Shown in pieces: positions 1-10,722 of a stretch of 64,000 nt of DNA. Position 1 is the first letter of the stretch, and every line of letters starts with the position of its first letter. The position numbers and the translations under genes are program-made. This stretch comes from Ambrosia x helenae (taxonomy: Eukaryota; Streptophyta; Magnoliopsida; Asterales; Asteraceae), in contig CM061226.1 of the NCBI GenBank assembly GCA_030844895.1, forward strand, positions 43,098,238-43,162,237, read 5' to 3'. The notes below the pieces were generated by a model. That model did not search any database. It was not told where the DNA came from and saw nothing but the letters and a program-made list of their open reading frames with translations.

Positions 1-1146
1 GCTTTCATAGCACAAAAATATGAACATTTCAAGTAATAAAACAATGCAAGACTTACTACTAGCTCAAGGCTAGGGAAGACAAAATCTTGGATTTGGGTGA
101 GGCTTAATGTGTTCTTCCAAGTGGGTTATGCTCCAAGCTCTTGAACACACAAGAAGGGGTTTGAATGATGATGAACTAGAGATGATTTGGAGTTGTAAAA
201 ATTGAAAGAGAGATGTTGGTGGGGTGGTGCAATGTTACGGCCAAGAGAAGAAAAAGAAGAGAATTTTTGTGTTTTCTTCAAGTGTTCATCAAATGTATTT
301 ATGCTATCTTACTCAATCTCCCAAAGATCACCTAAATCTTGTCTTGGATTATGTAGATATGGAAGGATTATGCAAGATCACAAAAATATCTAGTGGTGTT
401 ATAAGAGGGTGTTTGGCCGAGTTTAAGAGAGAGAGGGGAAAGGATTATGTTGATTAATATTCTACCCAATACCTTTAGGTGCATGTTAATCATTGCTAAT
501 AATATCATCATGGAAGGTTTAAGAAGCAATTTTACACAATCTCCCACTCAAGTGGGCCCATGGCCGCCCCCTATAGGGTGGTTGGTGGGGTCCACTTTGC
601 TAATTACTTCTCCATATTATGTTTAAGTTAATTCCTTTCGGGTACCGCCCGGGTATTTCTCGAATTTTAACCGCGGTTTACCTCAGTATTAAAATACCGT
701 CAATATTCATAAAATTTTGCCCAGTTAAATTACTGATAATTTATTTCGGCTTTTGCCGGGTGAATTTACGTGTTACGCGCGTATCGGGTGCGGTACGCGC
801 ACTTTATTCGTTACCGGGAGATTTGTGCAATAAGTTTTCACGTATGGCTTTGGGTTTCCAAAACTCATAATATTTTGTGAAAATATTATTTATTTTATAT
901 TCCGGTGTCCGTGTTCGTTTCGCTTATTTAAGTTTTGCCGGGTAATCGCCAGTGTCCATACCGATAGTTTTGCCTGCGCATGATCCTATCATGCTTTGCT
1001 ATTAAACTTATGCATTCCTATGCATTATTTGGGAATTCCTATCCTTCTAAGGCCTCGATTAAATATTCAGCACATAATTACGGTTAATTACGTTAATCGT
1101 GTTTAATTAATTAGTACGGAATTACCTTAATTTTGCCGTTGTTACA
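1..1146 (-). mobile_element. Partial Tekay-like LTR, minus orientation, cut by window edge
   Basis: Read on the minus strand this begins TGTAACAAC at 1146 and follows the same order of blocks as the plus-strand LTR that starts at 4203: the GTAATTCCGTACTAATTA block, the TGATAGGATCATG block, the GCGCGTACCGCACCCGATACG block and the CTTCCCTAGCCTTGAGCTAG block near position 60. Divergence from that LTR is obvious by eye, so the two are related copies and not a fresh LTR pair. Only the first 1.15 kb lies in the window; the plus-strand relative is about 3.7 kb. The short open frames inside (for example 202-457 and 619-870) are chance frames in LTR sequence. The LTR start abuts the RNase H sequence of the minus pol fragment directly, with no polypurine tract between them, so the join is a deletion or recombination junction. 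Confidence 0.8.
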
Positions 1147-1551
1147 CATCGGGGAGTGACAATATTGGAGCGCCACATAACTTCTCCTTTAGTATTTGAA
1201 ATGCGGTTTCTTGCTTTTCCGTCCACTCAAACTTTTTATCCTTTTGGGTTAGCATGGTCAAAGACTGTGCTATCTTAGAAAAGTTCTCGATGAATCTTCT
1301 GTAATAACCCGCAAGGCCAATATATTGTCGTACCTCGGTAGGAGTTCTAGGGGCGTCCCAATTTTTAATTGCCTCGATCTGACGGGATCGACGTGTATAC
1401 CTTTTTCATTCACTACGTGGCCTAGGAAGTGGACTTCTCGAATCCAAAAGTCACATTTCGAGAACTTAGCATAGAGTTTCTCTTTACGTAGGACCTCCAG
1501 GATTAAACGAAGGTGGTTTTCGTGGTCTTCTCTGGTGCGTGAATAGATCAA
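1147..1551 (-). pseudogene. Inverted duplicate of gypsy RT/RNase H fragment
   Basis: The minus strand encodes the C-terminal part of a Tekay-type reverse transcriptase and the first residues of RNase H: the LIYSRT segment, KLYAKFSKCDFWIREVHFLG, VVNEKGIHVDPV, then a frame change and the beginning of the TQKDKKFEWTE block. It is the mirror copy of 1900-2303. The catalytic RT motif is absent because the copy starts just after it, where LTR sequence is inserted. A base loss after GIHVDP shifts the frame. It cannot make a working protein. In the minus direction it runs straight into an LTR start at 1146, skipping the rest of RNase H, integrase and chromodomain. Confidence 0.85.
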
Positions 1552-1899
1552 TGTAACACCCCAACCGATGGCGGAAACATCGGGATGTCACGTATTGATG
1601 ATTGTTCAGTAGCTCATGGTGAATAATAAATTTCATTAAATACTTTAAATAAGTTACATACAATTGTTCTAAGAATTTGTACATCAAATTGAATAAAACT
1701 ATGCAAACATCTTCAAGCATCAATTCAAACCTTCAAGCAAGTAGAACCTGAAACATGTTAGGGTGACATCCCTAACATGGTGAACAATTGTATGTAACTT
1801 ATTTAAAGTATTTAATGAAATTTATTATTCACCATGAGCTACTGAACAATCATCAATACGTGACATCCCGATGTTTCCGCCATCGGTTGGGGTGTTACA
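1552..1899. mobile_element. Hairpin made of two inverted LTR-D-type ends
   Basis: The segment starts TGTAACACCCCAACCGATG at 1552 and ends with the reverse complement at 1899. The same terminus opens the solo LTR at 58357 and the following 100 bp are clearly related. The two copies face each other across a 112 bp loop that contains its own small inverted repeat (ATGTTAGGG at 1755, CCCTAACAT near 1778). The flanking bases are GATCAA on the left and TTGATC on the right, an inverted and not a direct repeat, so no target site duplication survives. It sits within the RT gene just after the position of the catalytic motif. Confidence 0.7.
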
Positions 1900-4169
1900 T
1901 TGATCTATTCACGCACCAGAGAAGACCACGAAAACCACCTTCGTTTAATCCTGGAGGTCCTACGTAAAGAGAAACTCTATGCTAAGTTCTCGAAATGTGA
2001 CTTTTGGATTCGAGAAGTCCACTTCCTAGCCACGTAGTGAATGAAAAAGGTATACACGTCGATCCCGTCAGATCGAGGCAATTAAAAATTGGGACGCCCC
2101 TAGAACTCCTACCGAGGTACGACAATATATTGGCCTTGCGGGTTATTACAGAAGATTCATCGAGAACTTTTCTAAGATAGCACAGTCTTTGACCATGCTA
2201 ACCCAAAAGGATAAAAAGTTTGAGTGGACGGAAAAGCAAGAAACCGCATTTCAAATACTAAAGGAGAAGTTATGTGGCGCTCCAATATTGTCACTCCCCG
2301 ATGGAACGGAAGATTTTGTAGTTTACTGTGACGCCTCTCATCAAGGCTTGGGTTGCGTATTGATGCAACGAGAAAAAGTGATAGCGTATGCTTCTAGGCA
2401 ACTGAAGATCCACGAGAAGAATTACACAACACACGATTTGGAATTGGGAGCAGTGGTATTCGCTCTCAAAATTTGGAGACATTATTTATATGGAACTAAG
2501 TGCACAATCTTCACTGATCACAAGAGTTTGCAACACATCTTTGATCAGAAGGATTTGAACATGCGACAACGGCGATGGGTCGAACTATTAAACGATTACG
2601 ATTGTGAGATAAAGTACCATCCCGGAAAGGCGAACGTTGTGGCCGACGCCTTAAGTCGCAAGGAACGGGTTAAGCCATTGCGTGTCCGAGCCTTGGGTTT
2701 AACTATCCACACGAACCTGACTGACCGGATTCGTGAAGCTCAAATTAACGCTCTTAAACCCGAGAATGTCAAAGGTGAAAGATTGCGGAAGATGGTTGAT
2801 TCACTGGAGCCAAAGGCGGATCAAACCTTGTATTTCATGAATAGAATGTGGGTACCAGTGTATGGTGGATTGCGTGAACTGGTATTGGCCGAAGCTCACA
2901 GTTCCCGATATTCGGTTCACCCTGGTGCAGACAAGATGTTCCACGATTTGAAAGAACTTTACTGGTGGCCAAATTTCAAAAGGATATAGCCGCTTATGTT
3001 GCGCGATGCTTAGCTTGCGCGAAGGTCAAAGCCGAGCATCAGAGACCATCCGGCTTGCTTCAGCAACCGGAAATACCTGAATGGAAATGGGAGCAGATTT
3101 CCATGGATTTCATCACCAAGTTACCCAGGACAACAAGCGGCCATGACATGATCTGGGTAATTGTCGATCGATTGATGAAATCCGCACACTTCCTCCCAAT
3201 TCGCGAAACGGATAAATTGGAGAAACTGACCCGTTTGTACATTAAGGAAGTGGTGTCTAAGCATGGTGTACCTATTTCCATCATCTCCGATCGAGATAGT
3301 CGTTTCACCTCAAGATTTTGGGAAAGTTTGAATGAAGCCCTCGGTAGTCGCCTTGACATGAGCACCGTATATCATCCCCAAACTGATGGCCAAAGTGAAC
3401 GAACCATCCAGACCTTGGAAGATATGTTACGGGCATGCGCAATCGATTTCAGCGGTAATTGGGATACACACTTGCCACTGGTGGAATTTTCGTATAACAA
3501 CAGTTACCACACGAGCATTCAAGCCGCACCTTTTGAAGCTCTATATGGACGCAAGTGTAGATCTGTTCTATGTTGGGCTGAAGTTGGAGAAAAGCAACTT
3601 ACCGGGCCCGAAATTGTTCAAGAGACGACGGACAAGGTCTTCTTGATAAAAGAACGTCTCAAAGCGGCCCGTGACCGGCAGAAAAGCTACGCTGATATGA
3701 GGCGAAAGCCTTTGGAATTTCAAGTCGGAGACAGGGTCCTACTAAAGGTGTCACCTTGGAAAGGTGTCGCGCGCTTTGGGAAGCGCGGAAAGCTGAACCC
3801 ACGGTATGTTGGACCGTTCAAAATCTTGTCCAGAGTAGGCCACGTGGCATACAAGCTCAAGTTACCACAAGAGCTTAATGGTGTACATGACACGTTCCAC
3901 GTGTCGAATTTGAAGAAGTGCCTATCCGACGAAACTCTCATCACCCTGCGGACGAAATCCACATTGACGACAAGTTACACTTCGTCGAAGAACCAATCGA
4001 AGTAACTGATTGGAAGGTCCAAAAATTAAGGCGCAGCAAGATCAGGTTGGTCAAAGTGCGCTGGAATGCCAAGCGTGGACCGGAGTTAACGTGGGAAAGG
4101 CTGGACCGGATGAAGCAAAAATATCCCGCCCTATTCGAGAAGACCCCTATACCGGAGAACTCGAAGTGA
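1900..4169 (+). pseudogene. Ty3/gypsy Tekay-like pol fragment (RT end, RNase H, integrase, chromodomain)
   Basis: Domains in order: the RT tail from 1900; RNase H from about 2189 with acidic residues in VVYCDAS, HDLELGAVVF, FTDHKSL and NVVADALSR; an HHCC integrase zinc finger at about 2900-3040; the integrase core with D in SMDFITKLP, D in IISDRDSRF and E in QSERTIQTLED; the GPF/GKRGKLNPRYVGPF region near 3780-3815; and a C-terminal chromodomain at about 3960-4140 with WNAKRGPELTWERLDRMK. These domains assign it to the chromovirus branch. The frame breaks near 2030-2100, at about 2985 (integrase zinc finger) and near 3945 (before the chromodomain). The gene has lost gag, protease and most of RT. 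It lies directly upstream of its polypurine tract and 3' LTR, so this end of the element is in native order. Confidence 0.93.
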
Positions 4170-4188
4170 ATCCCGGGACGGAATTCTC

Positions 4189-4202
4189 TTAACGGGGGAG
4201 AA
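4189..4202 (+). promoter_or_regulatory. Polypurine tract of the 1900-7945 element
   Basis: TTAACGGGGGAGAA sits immediately 5' of the TGTAACAACC start of the LTR and 20 bp after the last pol codon. This is where plus-strand DNA synthesis of a gypsy element is primed. Its exact abutment to the LTR fixes the LTR start at 4203. Confidence 0.8.
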
Positions 4203-7200
4203 TGTAACAACCGACAAAAATGAGGTAATTCCGTACTAATTAACTACACGCGATTAACGTAATTAAATGCAATTATGTGTTGATTATTTAACTGAGGCCT
4301 TAGAAATATAGCAATTCCCAAATAATGCATAGGAATGCATATGTTTAATGACAAAACATGATAGGATCATGTGCGAGTAAATTTATCCGGTATGGACACT
4401 GGCGATTACCCGGTAAAAATTAAATAAGCGAAACGGATCCCGGACACCCGGGATATGGAATAAAGTGAAATTTCACAAAATATAATGGGTTTTGGAACTC
4501 CAAAGCCATACGTGAAAGCTTGTTATACAAATCTCCCGGTTACGAATAAAGTGCGCGTACCGCACCCGATACGCGCATAACTTATAATTTCACCCGACAA
4601 AAGCCTAAATAATTTATCAATGCTTAAACTGGACTACGTTTAAGGGTTATTAAAGGTATTTTTAATATCCGGATGAAACGCGATTAAAACCCGAAAAATA
4701 CCCGGACGATACCCGAACGAGAGGAAATTAAACATAATAATAATGGGTATTATTTAGCAAAGTGGACCCCACCCAAACACCCCCAAGGGGCCGTCCTAGG
4801 GCCACCCCAAGTGGTTAACCCTTCCAATTCTCACTAATTCAAATATAATTAGTATTAATCATTGGTTTGCATGGGTTATTATTGGACACAAAAATTCACC
4901 AAATCACCTCTCCTCTCTCTCTAAACCTCACGGCCAAACACCCCTCTTAATAATCTTCCACAAATCTTTCCATATCCTACATAATCCCCACTTGATCTTA
5001 CATAATCTAAGAAAGATATTAAGTGATCTTGGAAGGATTTGGAAGGGATATTATAAGCATCTTGTGAGAATACTTGAATCAAAAAAGCCAAAAACTTCTT
5101 CTTCTTCTTCCCTTGAGCCGTAGCTTATACCCACCCCACATACACTTTCTTTTCAAATTTTACATCTCCAAATCATCTCTGAATCTTCATCTTTCAAAAC
5201 CCCATTGTGTGTTTCAAGAGCTTGGAGCTTAATCACTTGGAAGAACACACTAAACCCCACTCAAATCCAAGGTTTTTGTCTTCCCTAGCCTTGAGCTAGT
5301 AGTAATTTTTAACCTTGCTTTGATTATTAATGTTCATGTATTGTGTTCTTATGAGCAAGTTGTACATTAATGGGTAAAATGTGGTTTTGAAAACATAAGT
5401 CTTAATATGTTTTACAAGAGTAAAATGGAAGAATAATAATATGGATAGATCATGGATTTGATATTAGTAATGTGGTATTTCAAGTAAATATAAAAATATG
5501 TACATACACTTAAGATGGATGATGATTTGGGCATGATTTATGAAAGAAACTTGAATGTGTTAAAAGATGGTTTTAATCATCATAAAATGACTATCTAAAA
5601 TATAAAATAAGATGGAATATGTTAGAAAGGCATAGATGAAAAAGTTACAAAATTAAAGTCTACTCACTTAGATGAGTGAAATTTGGATATGATGGACAAA
5701 TACACCAAACACAAATATTAGTAACCTTATTTATGAAATATAAGACTATTAGAAGTGGAATAATGTAAAAATAACCAAACATGAAGAAGATGGTTCTTTA
5801 AAGTCCACTAGTTGGAAGAAAAATGCTAACTTTGGAAGTTAGGATGGAAAAAGTAACATTTATAAGTTAAGGGACTAATGTTGTAACTTTGAAAGTTGAT
5901 GGACTAAAATAGATATTTAGAAACTTTGGTCCAAAAATGCATTAACGGAAAGTTTGGTGTCAAAAGCATAAATAATGATTATTTCATGTATAGTTTTGGT
6001 AAACACTAGTAACCTACTTGTGTATTTATTGAAAAATGTATTTTTATAAAAATGGAAGTTTATAAAAATAGGAAATTAAATTAACATAAGGATTTTATAA
6101 AAATAGAGATTTTATAAAATATTGGACAAAAGTAAAGACTTGAGAAAACTTGTACAAAAATGGATACTTTTATATAAATGGGAATATAAAAGTATCGGAA
6201 ACATTTTTGGAATACAAGTTAACAAGTTGGACTAAAAATACAAAAGTATATTTTTCCAAGTAATATGTGTTTGGACATTAGGAACATAAATAATATTTCT
6301 ATAGAACACATATTGGAAGAAACTTGGAAAAATTAAACTATCGGACTTAGTTACATAAGCTAACTATAGCGAATAAACGAACAAACTAGAGAAAAATGCC
6401 GCTGCGGCAAAACGTGAAAATATATATATTTTAAGGAGTAAAATATATATAACATGGTGAAAATTATATAACACTTTCCTAAGTGTTAGAGAGAATAATC
6501 GTGGGAGAAAGCATAACATAAAGAATTAAAAACGCTAAACAACGTATGGACTTAACAAGGAAAATTCACACATGGATATATGTATACATGCTCGTCTCGA
6601 CGAAATTCTAGTATATCTATTTGAATGGGAAAGTAGATATGCGAGAAGGAAAACCGAGACGAGTAGGTAAAATATATCTACGTACATGTGAATACCGAAA
6701 AGATCCTAGTATATTTATTTAAATGGGAAAATAAATGTACGGCATGGTAAGTCGAGTCGGGCGTTAAGAATATACTACCGAACGACAAGACCTTAGCATA
6801 TTTATTTAAATGGGAAAATAAATATGCGGCAAAGTGAGTCGAGTCGGGTATTAAGAATACATTGTATCGAACGATACGATCCTAAGTATAATTATTTAAA
6901 TGGGAAAATAATTATACGTTAGGTAGAGTCGTGTCGAGAATAATATTATACAAGTTACAAAGAGTATTAACGAGAATAATACATAACTCGTAAGAAAAGG
7001 GGTAATCCATCGCCAATGAACCTAGGATACGCGTCTAATTAAACGGGAATTGGAACAACACGTGGTCGGGGAGTTGGGTGTACAACTTGCCAGGGCACAT
7101 GCACTATAGGTGTAGTGACTTATATGCCTAGGACGCTTGTAGGTGCGAGACCACAAAACTTGCTATCTTCCTTTTTGAGCCAAGCACATATTCAGGTGAG

Positions 7201-7945
7201 TCTCACGGCCCCATTTTAAACTATTTTATGTTTTACGGGGGAAAGATATGTTAGGGAAATGTTTGACGGTTAAGTACTTGAGTTGTGATCGCCACTCGGG
7301 GTTGAGACCTCTCTACTATAATCATTAATTCACGGAAATGAAACCGAAGGAATATTTGAATAGTACTATTGGTGCCTGACAAGGCCCACCCCTGATCGAT
7401 AGCGTCGATTATGCATCGGCGTATGCCTGGGGTGCACGTATTCTGAAATCAAGTCGTAGGATACCGAGTAACGACTTGGAGCGGGGCATTATTATTTGTC
7501 TTGGTTTGGTTATAGGCTCAAGTAGAATTGTAGGAACTTGCAACTCCTATAAATTGTCATAACATGGAAATTCCCAAGAGATAAAGTTTGATAAACTAAA
7601 ACCTGTGAACTCACCAATATTTATATATTGACGACTTTTTAAACATATCTTTCAGGTAATTGATAGATGATGGACAACGTGGCAAGCTGGGTCGGGGGAA
7701 TCTCTCATATGGGCGTCGGGTGTTTCAAAAGGGTTTCAACTTTATTTCCCAAATATTTGGGATACATTTGAGAAGCCTCCTTAATGTATTAAAAACAATT
7801 TTTCGTTTATGTGTGAACATCAAATATGTTTTCGACGTCTTAAATAAATGACCCATTTTCTTAATTACTTATGATTTGCGTTAATCTTGGCTTTATGCTC
7901 TTGAACCGTCGCGCCACGTGTTTCCGCCATTAGCGTGGTTTGACA
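4203..7945 (+). mobile_element. 3' LTR of Tekay-like element (about 3.7 kb)
   Basis: Starts TGTAACAACC after the polypurine tract and ends CGTGGTTTGACA at 7945; the end resembles the ends of LTR D (TTTCCGCCAT followed by a GTT-rich TNACA terminus). The 5' part matches the minus LTR at 1-1146. It contains a leader-like region at 4890-5340 (CT-rich, then CTTCCCTAGCCTTGAGCTAG), an AT-rich stretch 5340-6560, a tandem hairpin array (6611-6917, separate entry), a block near 7190-7250 with GTGAGTCTCACGGCCCC that recurs in the other LTRs of this window, and the block near 7600-7690 preceding the LTR end. No target duplication can be tested because the other LTR is rearranged. No protein gene is visible in it; the frame at 7660-7851 is not convincing. 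Confidence 0.85.
6611..6917 (+). other. Four tandem 32-nt hairpins with covarying stems
   Basis: Hairpins at 6611-6642, 6709-6740, 6796-6827 and 6886-6917 each have a 12-bp stem and an 8-nt loop of the form RAATGGGA. Stem position 2 reads T-G, T-A, C-G, T-A; position 6 reads T-A, T-A, T-A, A-T; position 7 reads C-G, T-A, T-A, T-A. Changes on one side are matched on the other while the loop stays constant. Units repeat every 87-98 bp and share a second block with GTCGAGTCGGG and a short ACCGAACG or TCGAACGATACG inverted repeat. An RNA structure in the LTR transcript, such as a packaging, dimerisation or leader element, is inferred; gene conversion within DNA palindromes is the alternative. Confidence 0.75.
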
Positions 7946-8940
7946 CATGTACAAAACCTATTATTTGTGAGAAGTGTGAGAACCAATACTAGTGTGACAC
8001 ATGGCAGCCTATTTTATTATCTAGAAGGGTATCAATGTAATTTGCATTGCTAATGTTATTTTTAGGAGATAATTGCTAATTAATTACGTGATTAATTATG
8101 AGCATTCTTAGGGATTTTTGTTTCAAATTGAACGGATATTTATGAAGTATTTATAAATATTCAGCACATTCATCATTCATTTACTGAATTATCATCGATC
8201 AAAACAGCATTCATATTGTTATGTTTTACTGATGTGAGCACATGGTGTTTTACTGGTATACCATAAGGTTTGAAGGTATAACACACCTTTTGTGTTATTT
8301 TTATAAGGAGGTTTACTGATACAAAATATGGTTTTTTTTATGCACATTGGTGTTTTATTGAAACATATATTGTGATTATTTTGTTAATTAAGCTACGTTC
8401 TATGGTGTTTTACTGAAAGAAAATGTGGTTTTGCTATACATGGTGTTTTACTGATGTACATAAGTTTTGAAGATAAAACACACTGATACTATAATACAAA
8501 CCTTCCAGACGTAAGCTTTGAAGATAAAACACATTGATACTGTAATACAAACCTTACTAAAAGAAAATATGGTTTTGCTATACATGGTGTTTTACTGATG
8601 TACATAAGTTTTGAAGATAAAACACATCGATCTGATCATCGATCATGATGTTTTTGATCTGATCATCGATCATGATGCTTTGGTGGTTTTTTTTAGAGTA
8701 ATGGCACCCCTTGAAAATAGGGAGAATGGAGAGATTAAAGAAAATATTAAATGATTGAAGATCTTTAAAACATGTACAATTACTATAATACCCCACTAGG
8801 TCTAATCAATTAATTAAATTTATAGCATTTATTACATTTTTTCCATCAATTAATCTCAACCACCCATATAGAGATCCAAGGGTCCAAAACACTTTTTACA
8901 CTTCTCACAAAAAACACACTTTGTACAGGATCCTCACCCT
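7946..8940. mobile_element. TA-flanked foldback MITE (copy 1), left tip truncated
   Basis: The right end (8880-8940) read on the minus strand is AGGGTGAGGATCCTGTACAA followed by TTTGTGAGAAGTGTAAAAAG. The left end at 7948 has TGTACAAAACC followed by TTTGTGAGAAGTGTGAGAAC, so the ends are inverted repeats of about 45 bp. The terminal bases of the left side are replaced by the LTR end at 7945, which suggests the LTR element inserted into or truncated this MITE. The right flank is a TA repeat. The interior is AT-rich with many copies of GTGTTTTACTGA and its complement TAAAACACA, a duplicated block (8440-8490 and 8582-8632), and a tandem palindromic block around 8628-8682. No coding potential. Superfamily is uncertain; the TA-repeat flanks recall Micron-like elements. 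Confidence 0.6.
8628..8682. repeat. Tandem palindromic 26-28 bp repeat (GATCATCGATCATGATG)
   Basis: Two consecutive copies of GATCTGATCATCGATCATGA lie inside the MITE. Each contains nested palindromes (TGATCA, ATCGAT). Direct duplication plus palindromy makes it a short hairpin-forming island. Confidence 0.7.
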
Positions 8941-9002
8941 ATATATATAGTACGGTACTTTTTCCAAGAAAGAAAATATCTGCTTCTGAAGAATCCGAGT
9001 AC

Positions 9003-10237
9003 ATGTCTGACTCCGATAACAGTGTTCAGATTACAGAGAACATTCCCAATGCCCCTGTGGTTGTGCAGTTGAGTTCGGACCACGAGGTGGAGCCGGACGA
9101 GATGATAGTCGACGGTGAGTATGAGGAGGATGAGGACCCTAGTGAGGAGGATGCGAGGTCTGAGGCGTCAGTCACTTCCCCACCACTCGTCGCTCCCACA
9201 CCTACATTCCCCGTTTACCCTGTCCCTACTATTCTTACCTTCCCTACTGGATTCTTGGATTCTATCGACCCATCTTTTAGTGATGGCCATCGGGTCAGGC
9301 TGGCCCGAGTTTGCCTGTCGTGTCTGAGGCTCCTATCGAGCCGTTTGTTGCACCTTCTCTTGAGGCTCCTATTGAGCCGATTCCTGCCCTTACTCTTTTG
9401 GCTCCTATTGAGCCTTCTCCTGTCCTTGATGAGAGTATCTTTGGCTTTGATGAGCCGGTTGGCCTAGTTGAGCATGTAGCTCCTGTTGTTGGTGAGGTCC
9501 TGGTAGCGCCTCATGGTCCATTCATTTCGGATGACAAGGATGAGCCCATGGAGGGTGATCATCCTGCTGTTATTCTACAGGGCAGTCCTGCCCGCAGTTT
9601 CGAGCTTAAACGCGCTATGATGTGTGCCCATGCTACTGATAGTGATGATGCTTCCCAGGATGTTGTCCCTGCCAGCCCCGAGGTGGAGGCACCACCTCAC
9701 TCCTCTGTATTGCTTGTTTTCTACCCAATTATTCCTGTACAGGATCCTATTCCTCTTGATGTCCCTGTTGCTCCTATTATCCCTGTTGCCCCTGTTGTTC
9801 ACAATGTACCTTTTAAGCCTGGTTCTTTCCAGCCAGCTCCTGTCATTCCTGGTGTCCCTTGGATGGTAGGTCCATCTCAGTATCCTGTTGGCATGTCTGT
9901 TTCTGAGATGGTTGGTCCGTCTCAACCTGATGGTGTCTCTCACTGTGAGAATGCACGTATTCTTGCTTTTGCTGTTTCCTCCTTGCTCGCTCTTGAGCAA
10001 TATTTCTTCTCCATGATGGAGACACTTTCCTCCACTATCTCCGATGTTGATACACAGATTCGGTCCATTTGGTCTCGCATTATAGAGACGGACTCTATGA
10101 TGACTCGCATTGCTGATGATTTGTTACATGTGGATACCTTTTGTGGCCTTCCTTTTGGTGAGCCCATGGATCACGCCCAGCGAATTTATGATCACATTGC
10201 TTCCGTGGACGCAGCCATTCGGCTTAATGCTCCATAG
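9003..10237 (+). pseudogene. Acidic, proline-rich N-terminal ORF of a Tekay-like element
   Basis: The protein starts MSDSDNSVQITE, has an acidic stretch (GEYEEDEDPSEEDARSE) and then a proline-rich section with degenerate APIEP repeats, followed after about residue 300 by a helical region near EQYFFSMMETLSSTISD. The frame changes between about 9280 and 9311, so the first 100 codons and the rest lie in two frames. I recognise the general type (leader ORF preceding gag in long Asteraceae Tekay elements), but not a defined domain; function unknown. It is followed by about 480 bp of AT-rich non-coding sequence (10238-10722) and then gag. Lost or mutated start-region LTR and primer-binding site mean it is not part of an intact element. 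Confidence 0.6.
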
Positions 10238-10722
10238 TACGCTCCTCGGCCTCCTTCCCAGCTTTAGTCGAGTTTCCAGTGGATGTTGTATTGTGGTAGC
10301 TGTTAAAGATGGTTGTAGTAGTGAATGATGTTGTATCTTTTTTATTTTACCTAGATAGACTGGTTATGACTAGCGTAGTATGTTATGATATTCTGTTATT
10401 TTCAAACCATGTACGTGGGATTAGATATCACCACCATTTGTTATGTATAAACAAATGATGTAATCGTTATTAATGAAAATCATGTTGTATTATGGTTAAA
10501 TATATTATTGTATTGTGGTTATCTTTCGTTATGGTTGTTATTATTGTTATGATTGCAACTATTACATATTCTTGCCTTGTGATTAAAATATTCTGATGTG
10601 GTGATTATATGGTGATGAGTTGCATATCTTGTGGGATCTTTATTTTACTAGTATGACGTGCATGACAATATTGTTTAAATATATGTCTAATTATTCTTTG
10701 ATATTTGTTATTGAAGTATAAA
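10238..10722 (+). other. AT-rich spacer between the leader ORF and gag
   Basis: I see no gene here. The stretch is T-rich, could be an untranslated or intronic part of the retroelement transcript, and contains no recognisable repeat. Confidence 0.5.

Larger units (their letters stand above)
1147..2303. repeat. 1.16 kb near-perfect inverted repeat (palindrome) in pol
   Basis: Arms 1147-1669 and 1782-2303 are reverse complements of each other, about 522 bp each, separated by a 112 bp loop (1670-1781). I found one 1-bp indel between the arms (near 1421 versus 2031) and no other clear difference. Each arm carries pol sequence (end of RT, start of RNase H) and, towards the centre, 118 bp of an unrelated LTR end. 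Both arms share the same frame-breaking base loss downstream of the GIHVDP motif, so the duplication happened after the gene was already broken. Beyond the arms symmetry ends abruptly: pol continues on the right, an LTR start abuts on the left. A hairpin misassembly is possible and must be excluded with single long reads. Confidence 0.9.

Noticed and set aside
7660..7851. Frame beginning MIDDGQRGKLGRGN as a leader peptide of the LTR
   Set aside because: No conservation seen in the other LTRs and the composition is that of the surrounding LTR end.
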